Source of the DNA: Gemmatimonadota bacterium
GTDB lineage: Bacteria; Gemmatimonadota; Gemmatimonadetes; Gemmatimonadales; Gemmatimonadaceae
Length of the DNA stretch: 54,919 bases
Assembly: GCA_016194585.1 (NCBI GenBank)
Contig: JACQBG010000018.1
Span: forward strand, 1-54,919
Direction: 5' to 3'
This document shows, in pieces, positions 36,379 through 44,371 of this stretch (the first letter of the stretch is position 1; each line of letters begins with the position of its first letter). A model generated the notes under the pieces. The model saw only the letters and a program-made list of their open reading frames with translations. It was not told the DNA's origin and searched no databases. The translations under genes and the position numbers were made by a program.

Positions 36379-36537
36379 ATGGACTATCTGCGGCGTGTTG
36401 AGATCGAGGAAGAGCCGGTGGGGATCATCATCTCCGCTGGGAGCCGTGCGGAGGAGACGCCCCGTTTCTCGGCGTACGTGTGGGGACCGGTTCCCACGTG
36501 TGAGACCGAGGAGAAGGGCGGGAAGCTGGTCGCGTAG
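36379..36537 (+). CDS. Small conserved-looking hypothetical protein, 52 residues
   Basis: Starts MDYLRRVEIEEEPVGIIISA and contains TPRFSAYVWGPVPTCETEEK. GGTGAGG precedes the ATG. The composition is balanced and unlike random GC-rich frame shadow. No family is recognised. The open frame continues upstream to 36208, but through the terminator, so the internal ATG is used. It lies between two terminators and is transcribed by itself. Confidence 0.55.
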   Translation: MDYLRRVEIEEEPVGIIISAGSRAEETPRFSAYVWGPVPTCETEEKGGKLVA

Positions 36538-36616
36538 ACGGGACGTCGGCCGAAGGGAGAGCGCGCTCCGGGGGTGATCCTCCGGGGCGCACGTGTTTTC
36601 GAGGGTGGTTAAAACG

Positions 36617-36652
36617 ACAGCGGGGAGCCGACGATCGTCGGCTCCCCGCTGT
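36617..36652 (-). terminator. Strong terminator of the 21-residue gene
   Basis: A perfect 36-bp palindrome: ACAGCGGGGAGCCGACGA and its reverse complement, followed on the minus strand by CGTTTTAA. It starts 8 bp after the microprotein stop. Also may end transcripts of the 52-residue gene from the other side. Confidence 0.85.
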
Positions 36653-36660
36653 TCGAAGAA

Positions 36661-36726
36661 CTACTTCTTCTTCGCGGCCTTCTTCTTGGTGGCCTTCTTC
36701 TTCGCAGCCTTTTTCTTGGCAGCCAT
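36661..36726 (-). CDS. Lysine-triplet microprotein, 21 residues
   Basis: ATG at 36724-36726, TAG at 36661-36663. The product is four KKK triplets separated by AA or AT pairs (MAAKKKAAKKKATKKK...). AGGAG lies eight bases before the ATG, and a 36-bp palindromic terminator lies 8 bp after the stop, so it is a complete gene. Composition matches histone H1-like C-terminal repeats, so a DNA- or RNA-binding/compacting role is likely. The strong signals suggest high expression. Not in any named family that I can assign. Confidence 0.75.
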   Translation of the reverse strand: MAAKKKAAKKKATKKKAAKKK

Positions 36727-36812
36727 GGTACTAGCTCCTGTGAAGGAGTGAATTCCCTGGCGATCCCCCGGTGGACCGCTGGGCTCGAAACCGCGTTTCC
36801 GCGGCCCCGCTC

Positions 36813-38204
36813 TTACACGGCCTCGGAGAGGCTCGTGAAGTTGAAGTCCCGCACCTTGATCGACGGCATCGCGATCGCGCCGCCTTGCTCGGTGCCGGCG
36901 AGCCGCTCGGACCGTCCGAGCGCCTCGAGATTATTCAGCATGAAGAGCGGCGATTCGTTGAATCGCATGTTCGATACGCTCTTCGAGACCCTTCCGTTTT
37001 CAATCAAGAACGTGCCATCGCGCGTCAATCCTGTGTACAGAATTGTACGAGGATCGACTTCGCGCAAGTACCAGAGCCTGGTGACGAGGATCCCGCGTTC
37101 GGTCCCGCGGATGAGTTCGTCGACCGTTTGCGAGCCTCCGGACATCTTGAACGAGCTCGGTGCGCCCGTCGCGACCTTGTTCTGTTTCTTCGCCCAGAAG
37201 CGCGAATAGTACAGCTGCTTGAGCACGCCGTTCTCGATCCAGAGCTGTTTTCCCAGAGGGAAACCTTCGCCATCGAAGGGTTGCGCGAGCAGCTGCGGAT
37301 CGGCGGGATCGGAGAACATCGTCACCCGCTCATCGACGATCTTCTCCCCGATCTTGTTTCCGCCGCCGGTCTTCACGAAGGGCGAGCGTCCCTCGTCGGA
37401 GCTCCTGGCATCGGCGTAATTCGAGACGAGCTGGACGAGGTCTCCCGTCGCTTGCGGCTCCAGCACGACGACGTAGCGGCCCGGCTCGATCTTCGCCGGA
37501 TTCCGCGACGCGCGCGCTCTTTCGAGCGCTCGCGCGGCGACGGCGTCGAAGTCGATGCGCGACCAATCGGGATGATCGGCGGCGGCCCACCCCGATCCGG
37601 TGCCGTCGCTCGTGCGCACCGTGAGCTGGTAGTTCGCGCTCGTCGAGCGGAAGTACGCGAACATCCCCTTCTGGTTGGCGATGGCGTTGTAGCCGGCGCC
37701 GGCGACGAGGAAACCGGCGGCGACGAGGTCGCCGGCCTTGCGCGCCGGTCCGAGCGCCGAGAGCGCGACCTTGGCGCGGTCGGCCGCGGAGTTGTTGGCC
37801 GTCGCGTCGAACCACGCATCGACCGTCTCGTACCGTTGCGCGTCGAGCTCGGGCATCGCCTCGGGATCGTCGGGGGCGAGCCTGGCGAGCCGCTCCGACT
37901 CGCGCACGCAGCGCAGGAGCGAGTCGTCGGAGAGGTCGTTGGTGGTGACGACCGCGTGCTTGGGGCCGAACGACGACTGCACGACGACGGTGGCGTCGAC
38001 GATGGAGCCGGCGGTGGAGAGCTGGTTCGCGGCGAAGCGGATGTTCTGCGTGATGCCGCCGCTGACGTTCACGTTGATGGCGTCGGCTTTCGACAGCTTC
38101 ACCGTCTTCTCGCAGAGCGCCTGCACGGCGGCGCGCGGCAGCACGCCCTCGGGTTCGGCGGTCACGCGGGCGACCGCGTCGAGGAGTCGTTTGGGGGCGG
38201 TCAT
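36813..38204 (-). CDS. TldE/PmbA-like metallopeptidase partner
   Basis: 463 residues of the TldD/PmbA family. TldE lacks the HExxxH zinc site and supports TldD in proteolysis of modified peptides. Family landmarks are SKADAINVNVSGGITQNIRF, the central GYNAIANQKGMFAYFRSTSA and the C-terminal GTERGILVTRLWYLREVDPR, with NPxxG-like ends. No signal peptide. The start (ATG at 38202-38204) overlaps the TldD stop by one base (TGATG), so both are translated together. Confidence 0.88.
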   Translation of the reverse strand: MTAPKRLLDAVARVTAEPEGVLPRAAVQALCEKTVKLSKADAINVNVSGGITQNIRFAANQLSTAGSIVDATVVVQSSFGPKHAVVTTNDLSDDSLLRCVRESERLARLAPDDPEAMPELDAQRYETVDAWFDATANNSAADRAKVALSALGPARKAGDLVAAGFLVAGAGYNAIANQKGMFAYFRSTSANYQLTVRTSDGTGSGWAAADHPDWSRIDFDAVAARALERARASRNPAKIEPGRYVVVLEPQATGDLVQLVSNYADARSSDEGRSPFVKTGGGNKIGEKIVDERVTMFSDPADPQLLAQPFDGEGFPLGKQLWIENGVLKQLYYSRFWAKKQNKVATGAPSSFKMSGGSQTVDELIRGTERGILVTRLWYLREVDPRTILYTGLTRDGTFLIENGRVSKSVSNMRFNESPLFMLNNLEALGRSERLAGTEQGGAIAMPSIKVRDFNFTSLSEAV

Positions 38205-39832
38205 CAGCTCTTCCTCCCCGTGTTGATGACGTTGACGTTGCGGAAGCGGGCCGGGACGGCGCCGTGACTGACGGCGTTCACTTGGCCGGGCTGTCCCTTG
38301 CCGTCGAAGAACGAGCCGCCGAGCTGGTAGCTCTTCGGCCCGCCGATCATGTCCATCGAGTTCCAGAAGTCGGGGGTGCGGATCTGGTAGGCGACGTCCT
38401 TGAGCATGCCGGCGATCTTGCCGCCCTTGATCTCGTAGAACACCTGCCCGCCGAACTGCGCGTTGTAGCGCTGCTGGTCGATGGAGAACGAGCCATCGCC
38501 GATGATCGCGATGCCGCGGTCGGTGGCGGCGATGAGGTCGTCCCAGGAGCGTTCCTCCTTGCCCGGGAGGAGCGAGACGTTGGGCATGCGCTGGAACGAG
38601 ACGCTCGACCAGCTGTCGGCGTAGGCGCAGCCGTGGGAGCGCACGGGGCGTCCCTCCTTCTCGTACCACCACTTGAGCCAGAGTGCCTGTTCGCGCGTCG
38701 TCTCGTAGTCGTTGACGACGCCGTCCTTGATGATGAGGAAGTCGTCGGGCTGAACGCCGTCGTCGTCGTAGCCGATGGTCGAGAGCGCGCCTTCCTGCGA
38801 GCGGTCGCCGCGGATGTTCATGATCGGCGGGCCGTAGCGGAGCTTGCCGAGCTTCTCCTCGGGGGGCGCGACGAAGCTCGTGCCGGCGTAGTTGGCTTCG
38901 TAGCCGAGCGCGCGGTCGAGTTCGAGCGGGTGGCCGATGGACTCGTGGATGGTGAGCCAGCTGTTCGACGGGTGGAGCACGAGGTCGTAGCGGCCGACGT
39001 CGACGGGCTTGGCGGTGAGCTTCTGCGCGGCCTCTTCGCCCCATTTGCGGGCGTTGCCGGCGAGGTCGCAGCCGAGGACGTACTCCCAGCCGCGCCCCAT
39101 CGGCGCGGCTTCGACCCCCTGCCGGTTCTGGAAGTCGGAGAAGTCGCTCGACACGGCGGTGGCGGTGAAGAGCGGCCAGCTGCGCACGAGCGTCTGCGTG
39201 ATGACGGAACCGTCGGTGTTGGCGTAGTTCCGCTCCTGCTTCACGAGGAAGAGGATGGAGTTCACGTACTTCACCTTGTCGACCTTCATCGCCTCGGCGT
39301 TGGCGGCGAGCAGGAGGTCGACCTTCTGCTCGACGGGCACGTCGAAGGGATCGACGGTGAAGGCGCTCTTCCACGTGGCGTTGGGATGCGCCGGCGCGGG
39401 CGCGAGCTCGACGGCGCGGTCGCGGGCCGCACGGTTGGCGCGGGCGATGCTCGCGGCTTCCCGGGCGGCGGCGGTGACGGCGTCCTTCGTGAGGTTGCGC
39501 GTGGCGGCGAAGCCCCAGCAGCCGTCGAGGAGGACGCGGACGCCGCAGCCGATGGTGTCGGTGTCGACGACGTTGATGATCTGGTGCTCGCGCGTGACGA
39601 CGAAGTTCTGCCGGAAGCGCGCGATGCGCGCGTCGGCCCACGACGCGCCGGCGAGCTTGGCGGCGTTGAGGGCGTCCATCATCAATTCCTTCGCGGTACC
39701 GCCCTCGAAGCGTTCGACGTTCTCCGGCGTCGGGGCCGGCGCCGCGCGGGCGCCGCGGGGGAGGGCCGCGAGCATCGCGGCGGCGGCGCCGGCGCTGCCG
39801 GCGTACTTGAGGAACTCACGCCTGTCTGTCAT
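38204..39832 (-). CDS. TldD-like metalloprotease with Tat signal
   Basis: 542 residues. The Tat motif TDRREFLKYAGSAGAAAAML at the N-terminus predicts export, unlike the cytosolic E. coli TldD. The metal site is HESIGHPLELD (HExxxH), followed by the typical GTSFVAPPEEKLGKLRYG and the GGSFFDGKGQPGQVN ending. It forms a complex with TldE to digest peptides. The ATG at 39830-39832 places the Tat motif at the N-terminus. The start is followed by a 160-bp leader. Confidence 0.9.
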   Translation of the reverse strand: MTDRREFLKYAGSAGAAAAMLAALPRGARAAPAPTPENVERFEGGTAKELMMDALNAAKLAGASWADARIARFRQNFVVTREHQIINVVDTDTIGCGVRVLLDGCWGFAATRNLTKDAVTAAAREAASIARANRAARDRAVELAPAPAHPNATWKSAFTVDPFDVPVEQKVDLLLAANAEAMKVDKVKYVNSILFLVKQERNYANTDGSVITQTLVRSWPLFTATAVSSDFSDFQNRQGVEAAPMGRGWEYVLGCDLAGNARKWGEEAAQKLTAKPVDVGRYDLVLHPSNSWLTIHESIGHPLELDRALGYEANYAGTSFVAPPEEKLGKLRYGPPIMNIRGDRSQEGALSTIGYDDDGVQPDDFLIIKDGVVNDYETTREQALWLKWWYEKEGRPVRSHGCAYADSWSSVSFQRMPNVSLLPGKEERSWDDLIAATDRGIAIIGDGSFSIDQQRYNAQFGGQVFYEIKGGKIAGMLKDVAYQIRTPDFWNSMDMIGGPKSYQLGGSFFDGKGQPGQVNAVSHGAVPARFRNVNVINTGRKS

Positions 39833-39992
39833 TCGATCGATCGCTCCGGGCGGGACGCCACGAGGAGTCGATGGCCGACCGGGCCGCGATGCTCGGTCGG
39901 GGCATGCCGCAGGTGGGGGGACACGCGACGGCGGGACGAACGTGCAGCGCGAATATTGGCGCCCCGGCCGCCGCTCGGGAAGGGGCGCGGCG

Positions 39993-40454
39993 TCAGCGGT
40001 TCACGATCGAGGGTTTGAGCGACGCGACGAGCTGCGCCAGCTCGTTGCGCTCGCGGTCGGCGATGTGGAAGTGCGCGACGGTCTCGTCGAGATGCCCGGT
40101 GAAGGCGTTGTAGACGTCGTTGGTGATCTCGAACTGGGCGTGCGCGGTCTTCATGTCCTTGCCCGGGTAGTAGCACGGGCCGCCCGTCGCGAAGCAGAGC
40201 TGGTCGACGAGGTGCTGCCGGATGCGCTGCAGGTCGGCGGGCTCGAGCCCCTTGAAGAAGGGCGCGATGCGCGGGTCGGGGAGCGCGCGCCCCAGGAAAT
40301 CGTCGGTGACGGCGGCGATGGCGTCGTAGCCGCCGAGCCGGAGGTAGAGCGAGCGGTCGGCGGCGGGTTTGAGCGGGTGCAGCGTGGCGCATCCGGCGGC
40401 GGCCGCGGCGGCGAGGACGACGAGACTGGAGCGGATGGCGCGCGACAACGGCAT
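39993..40454 (-). CDS. Group 1 truncated haemoglobin as a lipoprotein
   Basis: 153 residues. The N-terminal lipobox is AAAAGCATL (Cys near residue 22), so the protein is likely anchored outside the cytoplasm. The globin part (LYLRLGGYDAIAAVTDDFLG, followed by LPDPRIAPFFKG, then HLVDQLCFATGGPCYYPGKD) fits the TrHbN class; His in KTAHAQFEI is the proximal ligand. The ATG at 40452-40454 has GAGGA before it. A secreted truncated globin is unusual. Divergent from tdh. Confidence 0.88.
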   Translation of the reverse strand: MPLSRAIRSSLVVLAAAAAAGCATLHPLKPAADRSLYLRLGGYDAIAAVTDDFLGRALPDPRIAPFFKGLEPADLQRIRQHLVDQLCFATGGPCYYPGKDMKTAHAQFEITNDVYNAFTGHLDETVAHFHIADRERNELAQLVASLKPSIVNR

Positions 40455-40580
40455 GGGCAGCTTCCTCGTTAGGGTTCGGGCGGCGGCCGCGTCGAGCCTG
40501 CCCACACGGTGAACGTCGCGGACGGCCGCAACGGTTTCCTCCACTTTCGCCGGCTCCTGCCACCCGCGACGTTTAAGGCC

Positions 40581-41609
40581 ATGAAAGCCCTCGTCAAGGA
40601 AACCGCCGCCTCCGGATTCGCGCTGAAGGACGTTCCCGTCCCCGCGATCCGAGGCGATGAAGTGCTGATCAAGGTCCACCGGGCCGGCGTGTGCGGCACC
40701 GACGTGCACATCCACGAGTGGGACGCGTGGGCGCAAGGGCGATGCCGGCCCCCGTTCACGGTCGGCCACGAATTCGCGGGCGAGGTCGCCGAGGTCGGGA
40801 CACTCGTGACCGACGTGAAGGTGGGCGACCGGGTGACGGCGGAGGGGCACATCGTCTGCGGGCGATGCCACCTGTGCCGCACGGGGAACGGGCACGTCTG
40901 CCCGAACACGCGCATCATCGGCGTCGACCGTGACGGCTGCTTCGCAGAGTACATCGCGATGCCGGCGACGAACGTGTGGCATCTCGACGACGACATCGCG
41001 TTCGAGATCGGCGGCATCCACGACCCGATGGGGAACGCGTTCCATACGGCGCTGCACGGCACCGAGCTCCCCGGGAAGACGGTGCTCATCACCGGGTGCG
41101 GGCCGATCGGCATCTTCGCGGTCGGCATCTGCCACGCGGCGGGCGCGAGCCGGGTGATCGCGAGCGACGTGAACCCGACGCGGCTCGCGCTGGCGAAGGC
41201 GATGGGAGCGCACGACGCGGTGCAGCCGCAGGACGCCGCGGCGGCCGTGCACGCCGCGACGGACGGACTCGGCGTGGACGTGGTGCTCGAGATGAGCGGC
41301 GTGCCGGCGGCGATCCATCAGGCGTTCAAGCTCGTGCGCGTGGGCGGGCGGGTGCAGATGCTCGGCATCCCGTCGAAGCCGATCGACGTGGACCTCGCGA
41401 CCGAGATCATCTTCAAGGGAATCACGGTCTACGGCGTGGTGGGGCGCCGGATGTACGAGACGTGGATCCAGATGACGCAGTTCCTGCGCAGCGGACAGTT
41501 CGACCCCAAACCCGTGATCACGCACCGGTTCCCGCTCGAGGATCACGCCGAGGCGATCCGGGTGATCAAGGCGGGAGAGGCCGGCAAAGTGGTGTTCGAG
41601 ATCGCGTAA
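40581..41609 (+). CDS. tdh: L-threonine 3-dehydrogenase
   Basis: A 342-residue zinc-dependent alcohol-dehydrogenase fold that oxidises L-threonine to 2-amino-3-oxobutanoate with NAD+. Catalytic Zn: VCGTDVHIHEWD and GHEFAGEVAE; the structural Zn uses CGRCHLCRTGNGHVC. The NAD loop is ITGCGPIGIFAVG. Followed by kbl (65-bp gap), which cleaves the product to glycine and acetyl-CoA. Length and motifs match Tdh. ATG at 40581. Confidence 0.96.
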   Translation: MKALVKETAASGFALKDVPVPAIRGDEVLIKVHRAGVCGTDVHIHEWDAWAQGRCRPPFTVGHEFAGEVAEVGTLVTDVKVGDRVTAEGHIVCGRCHLCRTGNGHVCPNTRIIGVDRDGCFAEYIAMPATNVWHLDDDIAFEIGGIHDPMGNAFHTALHGTELPGKTVLITGCGPIGIFAVGICHAAGASRVIASDVNPTRLALAKAMGAHDAVQPQDAAAAVHAATDGLGVDVVLEMSGVPAAIHQAFKLVRVGGRVQMLGIPSKPIDVDLATEIIFKGITVYGVVGRRMYETWIQMTQFLRSGQFDPKPVITHRFPLEDHAEAIRVIKAGEAGKVVFEIA

Positions 41610-41625
41610 CTACTACGGCGAGTGC

Positions 41626-41658
41626 ACCGTTCACGGTGAACGGTGGACGGTGAACCGT
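41626..41658. repeat. Intergenic palindromic ACGGTGA-type repeat, copy 3
   Basis: In the tdh-kbl gap. Perfect 9-bp arms ACCGTTCAC (41626-41634) and GTGAACGGT (41636-41644) around one G, followed by GGACGGTGAACCGT. The same words and geometry as copies in the atp operon at 750 and 1692. Confidence 0.68.
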
Positions 41659-41674
41659 ACACAACTCTGCACTC

Positions 41675-42883
41675 ATGTCGCTGAACCCGAAGTTCGTCGC
41701 AGGCCTCGAGGCGACGATCGCGCAGCTCAAGGCCGACCGCGTCTACAAGACGCTGAACTATCTCGACTCGCCGCAGTCCGCGCACGTGCGGATGGAGGGG
41801 CGCGGCGAGGTGCTGATCCTCTCCTCGAACAATTACCTCGGCCTGTGCGACGAGCCGTCGGTGATGGAGGCGGGGATCGCGGGGATCCGGAAGTACGGCG
41901 CCGGCACCGGCAGCGTGCGCTTCATCTGCGGCACGTTCACGGTGCACCGCGAGCTCGAGCAGGCGCTCGCGCGGTTCGTGGGGACGGATGCCTCGATGAC
42001 GTACGTCTCGGCGTGGAACGCCAACGAGGGGCTCACGGCGACGGTGGTCGAGGAGGGAGACTTCGTGGTGAGCGACGCGCTCAACCATGCGTCGATCATC
42101 GACTCGATCCGGCTCGCGAAATCGATCACCAAGTGCACGACCGCCGTGTACAAGCACGGTGACCTCGACGACCTGGTGGAGAAGCTGAAGGCGAACAAGG
42201 CGGCGAAGCGGCGGCTCGTCTGGACCGACGGCGTGTTCTCGATGGAAGGGAGCATCGCCAAGCTGCCGCAGCTGCTGCAGATCGCGCGCGACCACGACGC
42301 CGTGCTCATCGTCGACGATTCGCATGCGACCGGGGTGCTCGGGGCGACGGGGCGCGGCACGGCGGAGCATTTCGGCGTGCTGGGCGAGGTCGACGTCATC
42401 ACGAGCACGCTCGGCAAGGCCGTCGGGGGCGCGGCCGGAGGGTTCGTGGCCGGCCCGGCGGCGCTGTGCGACATGCTCACGCAGCGGTCGCGCCCGCAGC
42501 TCTTCTCGAACGCGCTGCCTCCCACCGTCGCGGCGAGCGCGCTCGCGGCCGTGCAGTTCATCGAGGCGCATCCCGAGCGGGTGACGGCGCTGCACGAGAA
42601 CGCGCGGTTCTTCCGCGGCGCGCTCGTCGAGGCGGGGCTCAAGCCGCTCGACGGGGACACCCCGATCGTGCCGATCATCGTCGGCGAGACGGCGGACGCC
42701 ATCCGGATGAGCCAGATGCTGCTCGACGAGGGGATCTTCGTGACCGGGTTCGGCTTCCCGGTGGTGCCGCAGGGGACGGCCCGGCTGCGCTGCCAGGTGT
42801 CGGCGGCGCATACCCGCACGGACCTCGAATTCGCAGTGCGGGCGATCCGGTCGGTGGCCGATCGGGTCGGCATCGGGAGGTGA
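41675..42883 (+). CDS. kbl: Glycine C-acetyltransferase (KBL)
   Basis: A 402-residue PLP-dependent alpha-oxoamine synthase. It converts 2-amino-3-oxobutanoate and CoA to glycine and acetyl-CoA. Motifs: SSNNYLGLCDEP, GTGSVRFICGT, DDSHATGVLGATGRG with PLP-binding His/Asp, and the Schiff-base Lys in TSTLGKAVGGAAGG. Length matches Kbl. Placed right after tdh, as in E. coli but in the reverse order (kbl-tdh there). Confidence 0.95.
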   Translation: MSLNPKFVAGLEATIAQLKADRVYKTLNYLDSPQSAHVRMEGRGEVLILSSNNYLGLCDEPSVMEAGIAGIRKYGAGTGSVRFICGTFTVHRELEQALARFVGTDASMTYVSAWNANEGLTATVVEEGDFVVSDALNHASIIDSIRLAKSITKCTTAVYKHGDLDDLVEKLKANKAAKRRLVWTDGVFSMEGSIAKLPQLLQIARDHDAVLIVDDSHATGVLGATGRGTAEHFGVLGEVDVITSTLGKAVGGAAGGFVAGPAALCDMLTQRSRPQLFSNALPPTVAASALAAVQFIEAHPERVTALHENARFFRGALVEAGLKPLDGDTPIVPIIVGETADAIRMSQMLLDEGIFVTGFGFPVVPQGTARLRCQVSAAHTRTDLEFAVRAIRSVADRVGIGR

Positions 42884-42998
42884 CGCGTCGTGACCTCCCG
42901 GGGAGCCTCCTCGTCCGAGAAGTGAGCCTCCGGGCGGCCTGATGGGCCGGCCGGGCGCTCCGTTTCGGCATCCGGTCCTCTCCCTCGAGGTGCAGCCT

Positions 42999-43661
42999 AT
43001 GCGTCTGTTCCGTGCTTCCGTCGTCGCCGCCGTCGCGGTCGCGGCACTCGTGCGCCCCCTGTCGGCGCAGACGGGCACCTACCCGTTCCAGGACGCCTGG
43101 TATTGGGGGGTGTACGGGGGACAGATCTCGTTCCCGACCTCCGTGGCGCGGACGATCGCGCCGACCATCGGCGCCGACTGGATGATCACGCGCACGAACT
43201 ACGCGCTCCACATCTTCGCGGAGCAGTCGTATTTCGACGCGGTGTCGACGGTCACCGACTTCCCGACGGGCGCGCCGCGCAACGTGAACATCACCGACCT
43301 GCGCCGCATCGGCGCGAACGCGATGATCTTCACGCCGAAGGTCTCGATCATCCGCCCCTACGTCGGGCTGGGTTACGCCTTCAACTTCATCCGTGAAGCG
43401 AACGCCCAGGGCACCTACTACAGCACGCCTGCCGCGAAGGACACGGTCGACGGGCGCATCAACGCCGCGAAGTCCGCCGGCAAGCTGTTCGGGCAGTTCG
43501 GCCTGATGACGACGCTCGGCCGCTGGGCGCCGTTCGCCGAGTACACGGTGATGCCGTCGCAGGGTGCGGGCAGCTGGTTCGTGAACGGCGACGGCTTCAC
43601 GAGCGCGTGGACGCTCGGCGTGCGGTTCAACTTCGGAAGCTCGATCGAGAAGAAGTGGTAA
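42999..43661 (+). CDS. Predicted outer-membrane beta-barrel-like protein
   Basis: 220 residues. Signal peptide ~1-23 (AALVRPLSAQ). The rest alternates short amphipathic strands with Gly/aromatic ends (YWGVYGGQISFP, YVGLGYAFNFI, GLMTTLGRWAPFAEYTVMP) and ends WTLGVRFNFG, a typical eight-strand barrel pattern. No named family. ATG at 42999 yields the signal peptide. Followed by a terminator hairpin. Confidence 0.8.
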   Translation: MRLFRASVVAAVAVAALVRPLSAQTGTYPFQDAWYWGVYGGQISFPTSVARTIAPTIGADWMITRTNYALHIFAEQSYFDAVSTVTDFPTGAPRNVNITDLRRIGANAMIFTPKVSIIRPYVGLGYAFNFIREANAQGTYYSTPAAKDTVDGRINAAKSAGKLFGQFGLMTTLGRWAPFAEYTVMPSQGAGSWFVNGDGFTSAWTLGVRFNFGSSIEKKW

Positions 43662-43685
43662 GGCGGCTTCCCGCCTGAGGCATCG

Positions 43686-43716
43686 AGCGGCGCGGCCCTA
43701 CGGGTCGCGCCGCTCT
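43686..43716 (+). terminator. Hairpin after the beta-barrel-like gene
   Basis: Stem AGCGGCGCG (43686-43694) / CGCGCCGCT (43706-43714), 11-base loop, followed by CTTC. No good T-run, so moderate support. Confidence 0.5.
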
Positions 43717-43741
43717 TCGTCGCCGGGCATGGCGGCGCGCG

Positions 43742-44371
43742 TCAGCGCGTGGCGGAGAGCCAGCGGCGCGTGTCGCGCCGCGCCGACACGAAGGGGCTGT
43801 CGCGCACGATCCATCGCAGGGGCCAGTCGACGGCGGCGTTCTTCGCGTTGATCCCGACGCGCGGGGTGACGGCGACCTCGGCGTCGGGCACGGCGAGGCC
43901 CTCCACGATGCGCAGCGCGCCCCGCGTGAACGACCGCCCGTGGAAGCGGGGGCCGGTGATGCCGAAGGCGTCGCAGAGCCGTCCCGGACCGGAGGTGAGG
44001 TCGACGTCGCGACGCGCGAGCCGGCGGCGGCGCATGGTCTCGACCCCGTGCAGCGGCTCGACGGCGCGCAGCAGCACCGCGCTGGCGAGCCCCTCGGCGC
44101 GCGTCACGGCGTTCGCGCACCAGTACATGCCGTAGATCAGGTAGACGTACGCCGAACCCGGGGGGCCGAAGAGTCCCTCCGTGCGTGCCGTGCGGCCGAC
44201 GCTGGCGTGGCACGCGGCGTCGTGCTCGCCGACGTAGGCCTCGGTCTCGACGATGCGTCCGCGCACCGTGACGCCATCGACCGTGCACTCGAGCACGGCG
44301 CCCAGCAGTTCGCGGGCGACGTGCTCGGTGTCACGGTCGTAGAAATCCGCGCCGAGGGCGCGCGCCCTCAC
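43742..44371 (-). CDS. DNA-3-methyladenine glycosylase (AAG/MPG type)
   Basis: A 209-residue base-excision repair enzyme that removes alkylated purines. RIVETEAYVGEHDAACHAS carries the catalytic Glu and the Tyr; PPGSAYVYLIYGMYWCANAV and TSGPGRLCDAFGITG are family landmarks. The start GTG at 44369-44371 overlaps the stop of the NYN gene (GTGA), so it is co-translated with it. The usual length. Confidence 0.93.
   Translation of the reverse strand: MRARALGADFYDRDTEHVARELLGAVLECTVDGVTVRGRIVETEAYVGEHDAACHASVGRTARTEGLFGPPGSAYVYLIYGMYWCANAVTRAEGLASAVLLRAVEPLHGVETMRRRRLARRDVDLTSGPGRLCDAFGITGPRFHGRSFTRGALRIVEGLAVPDAEVAVTPRVGINAKNAAVDWPLRWIVRDSPFVSARRDTRRWLSATR

Noticed and set aside
36813-39641. 942-codon minus-strand frame joining TldE to sequence inside the TldD region
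   Set aside because: The C-terminal part is the true TldE, but the upstream part lies out of frame with TldD. The ATG at 38204 with TGATG overlap is the true start.
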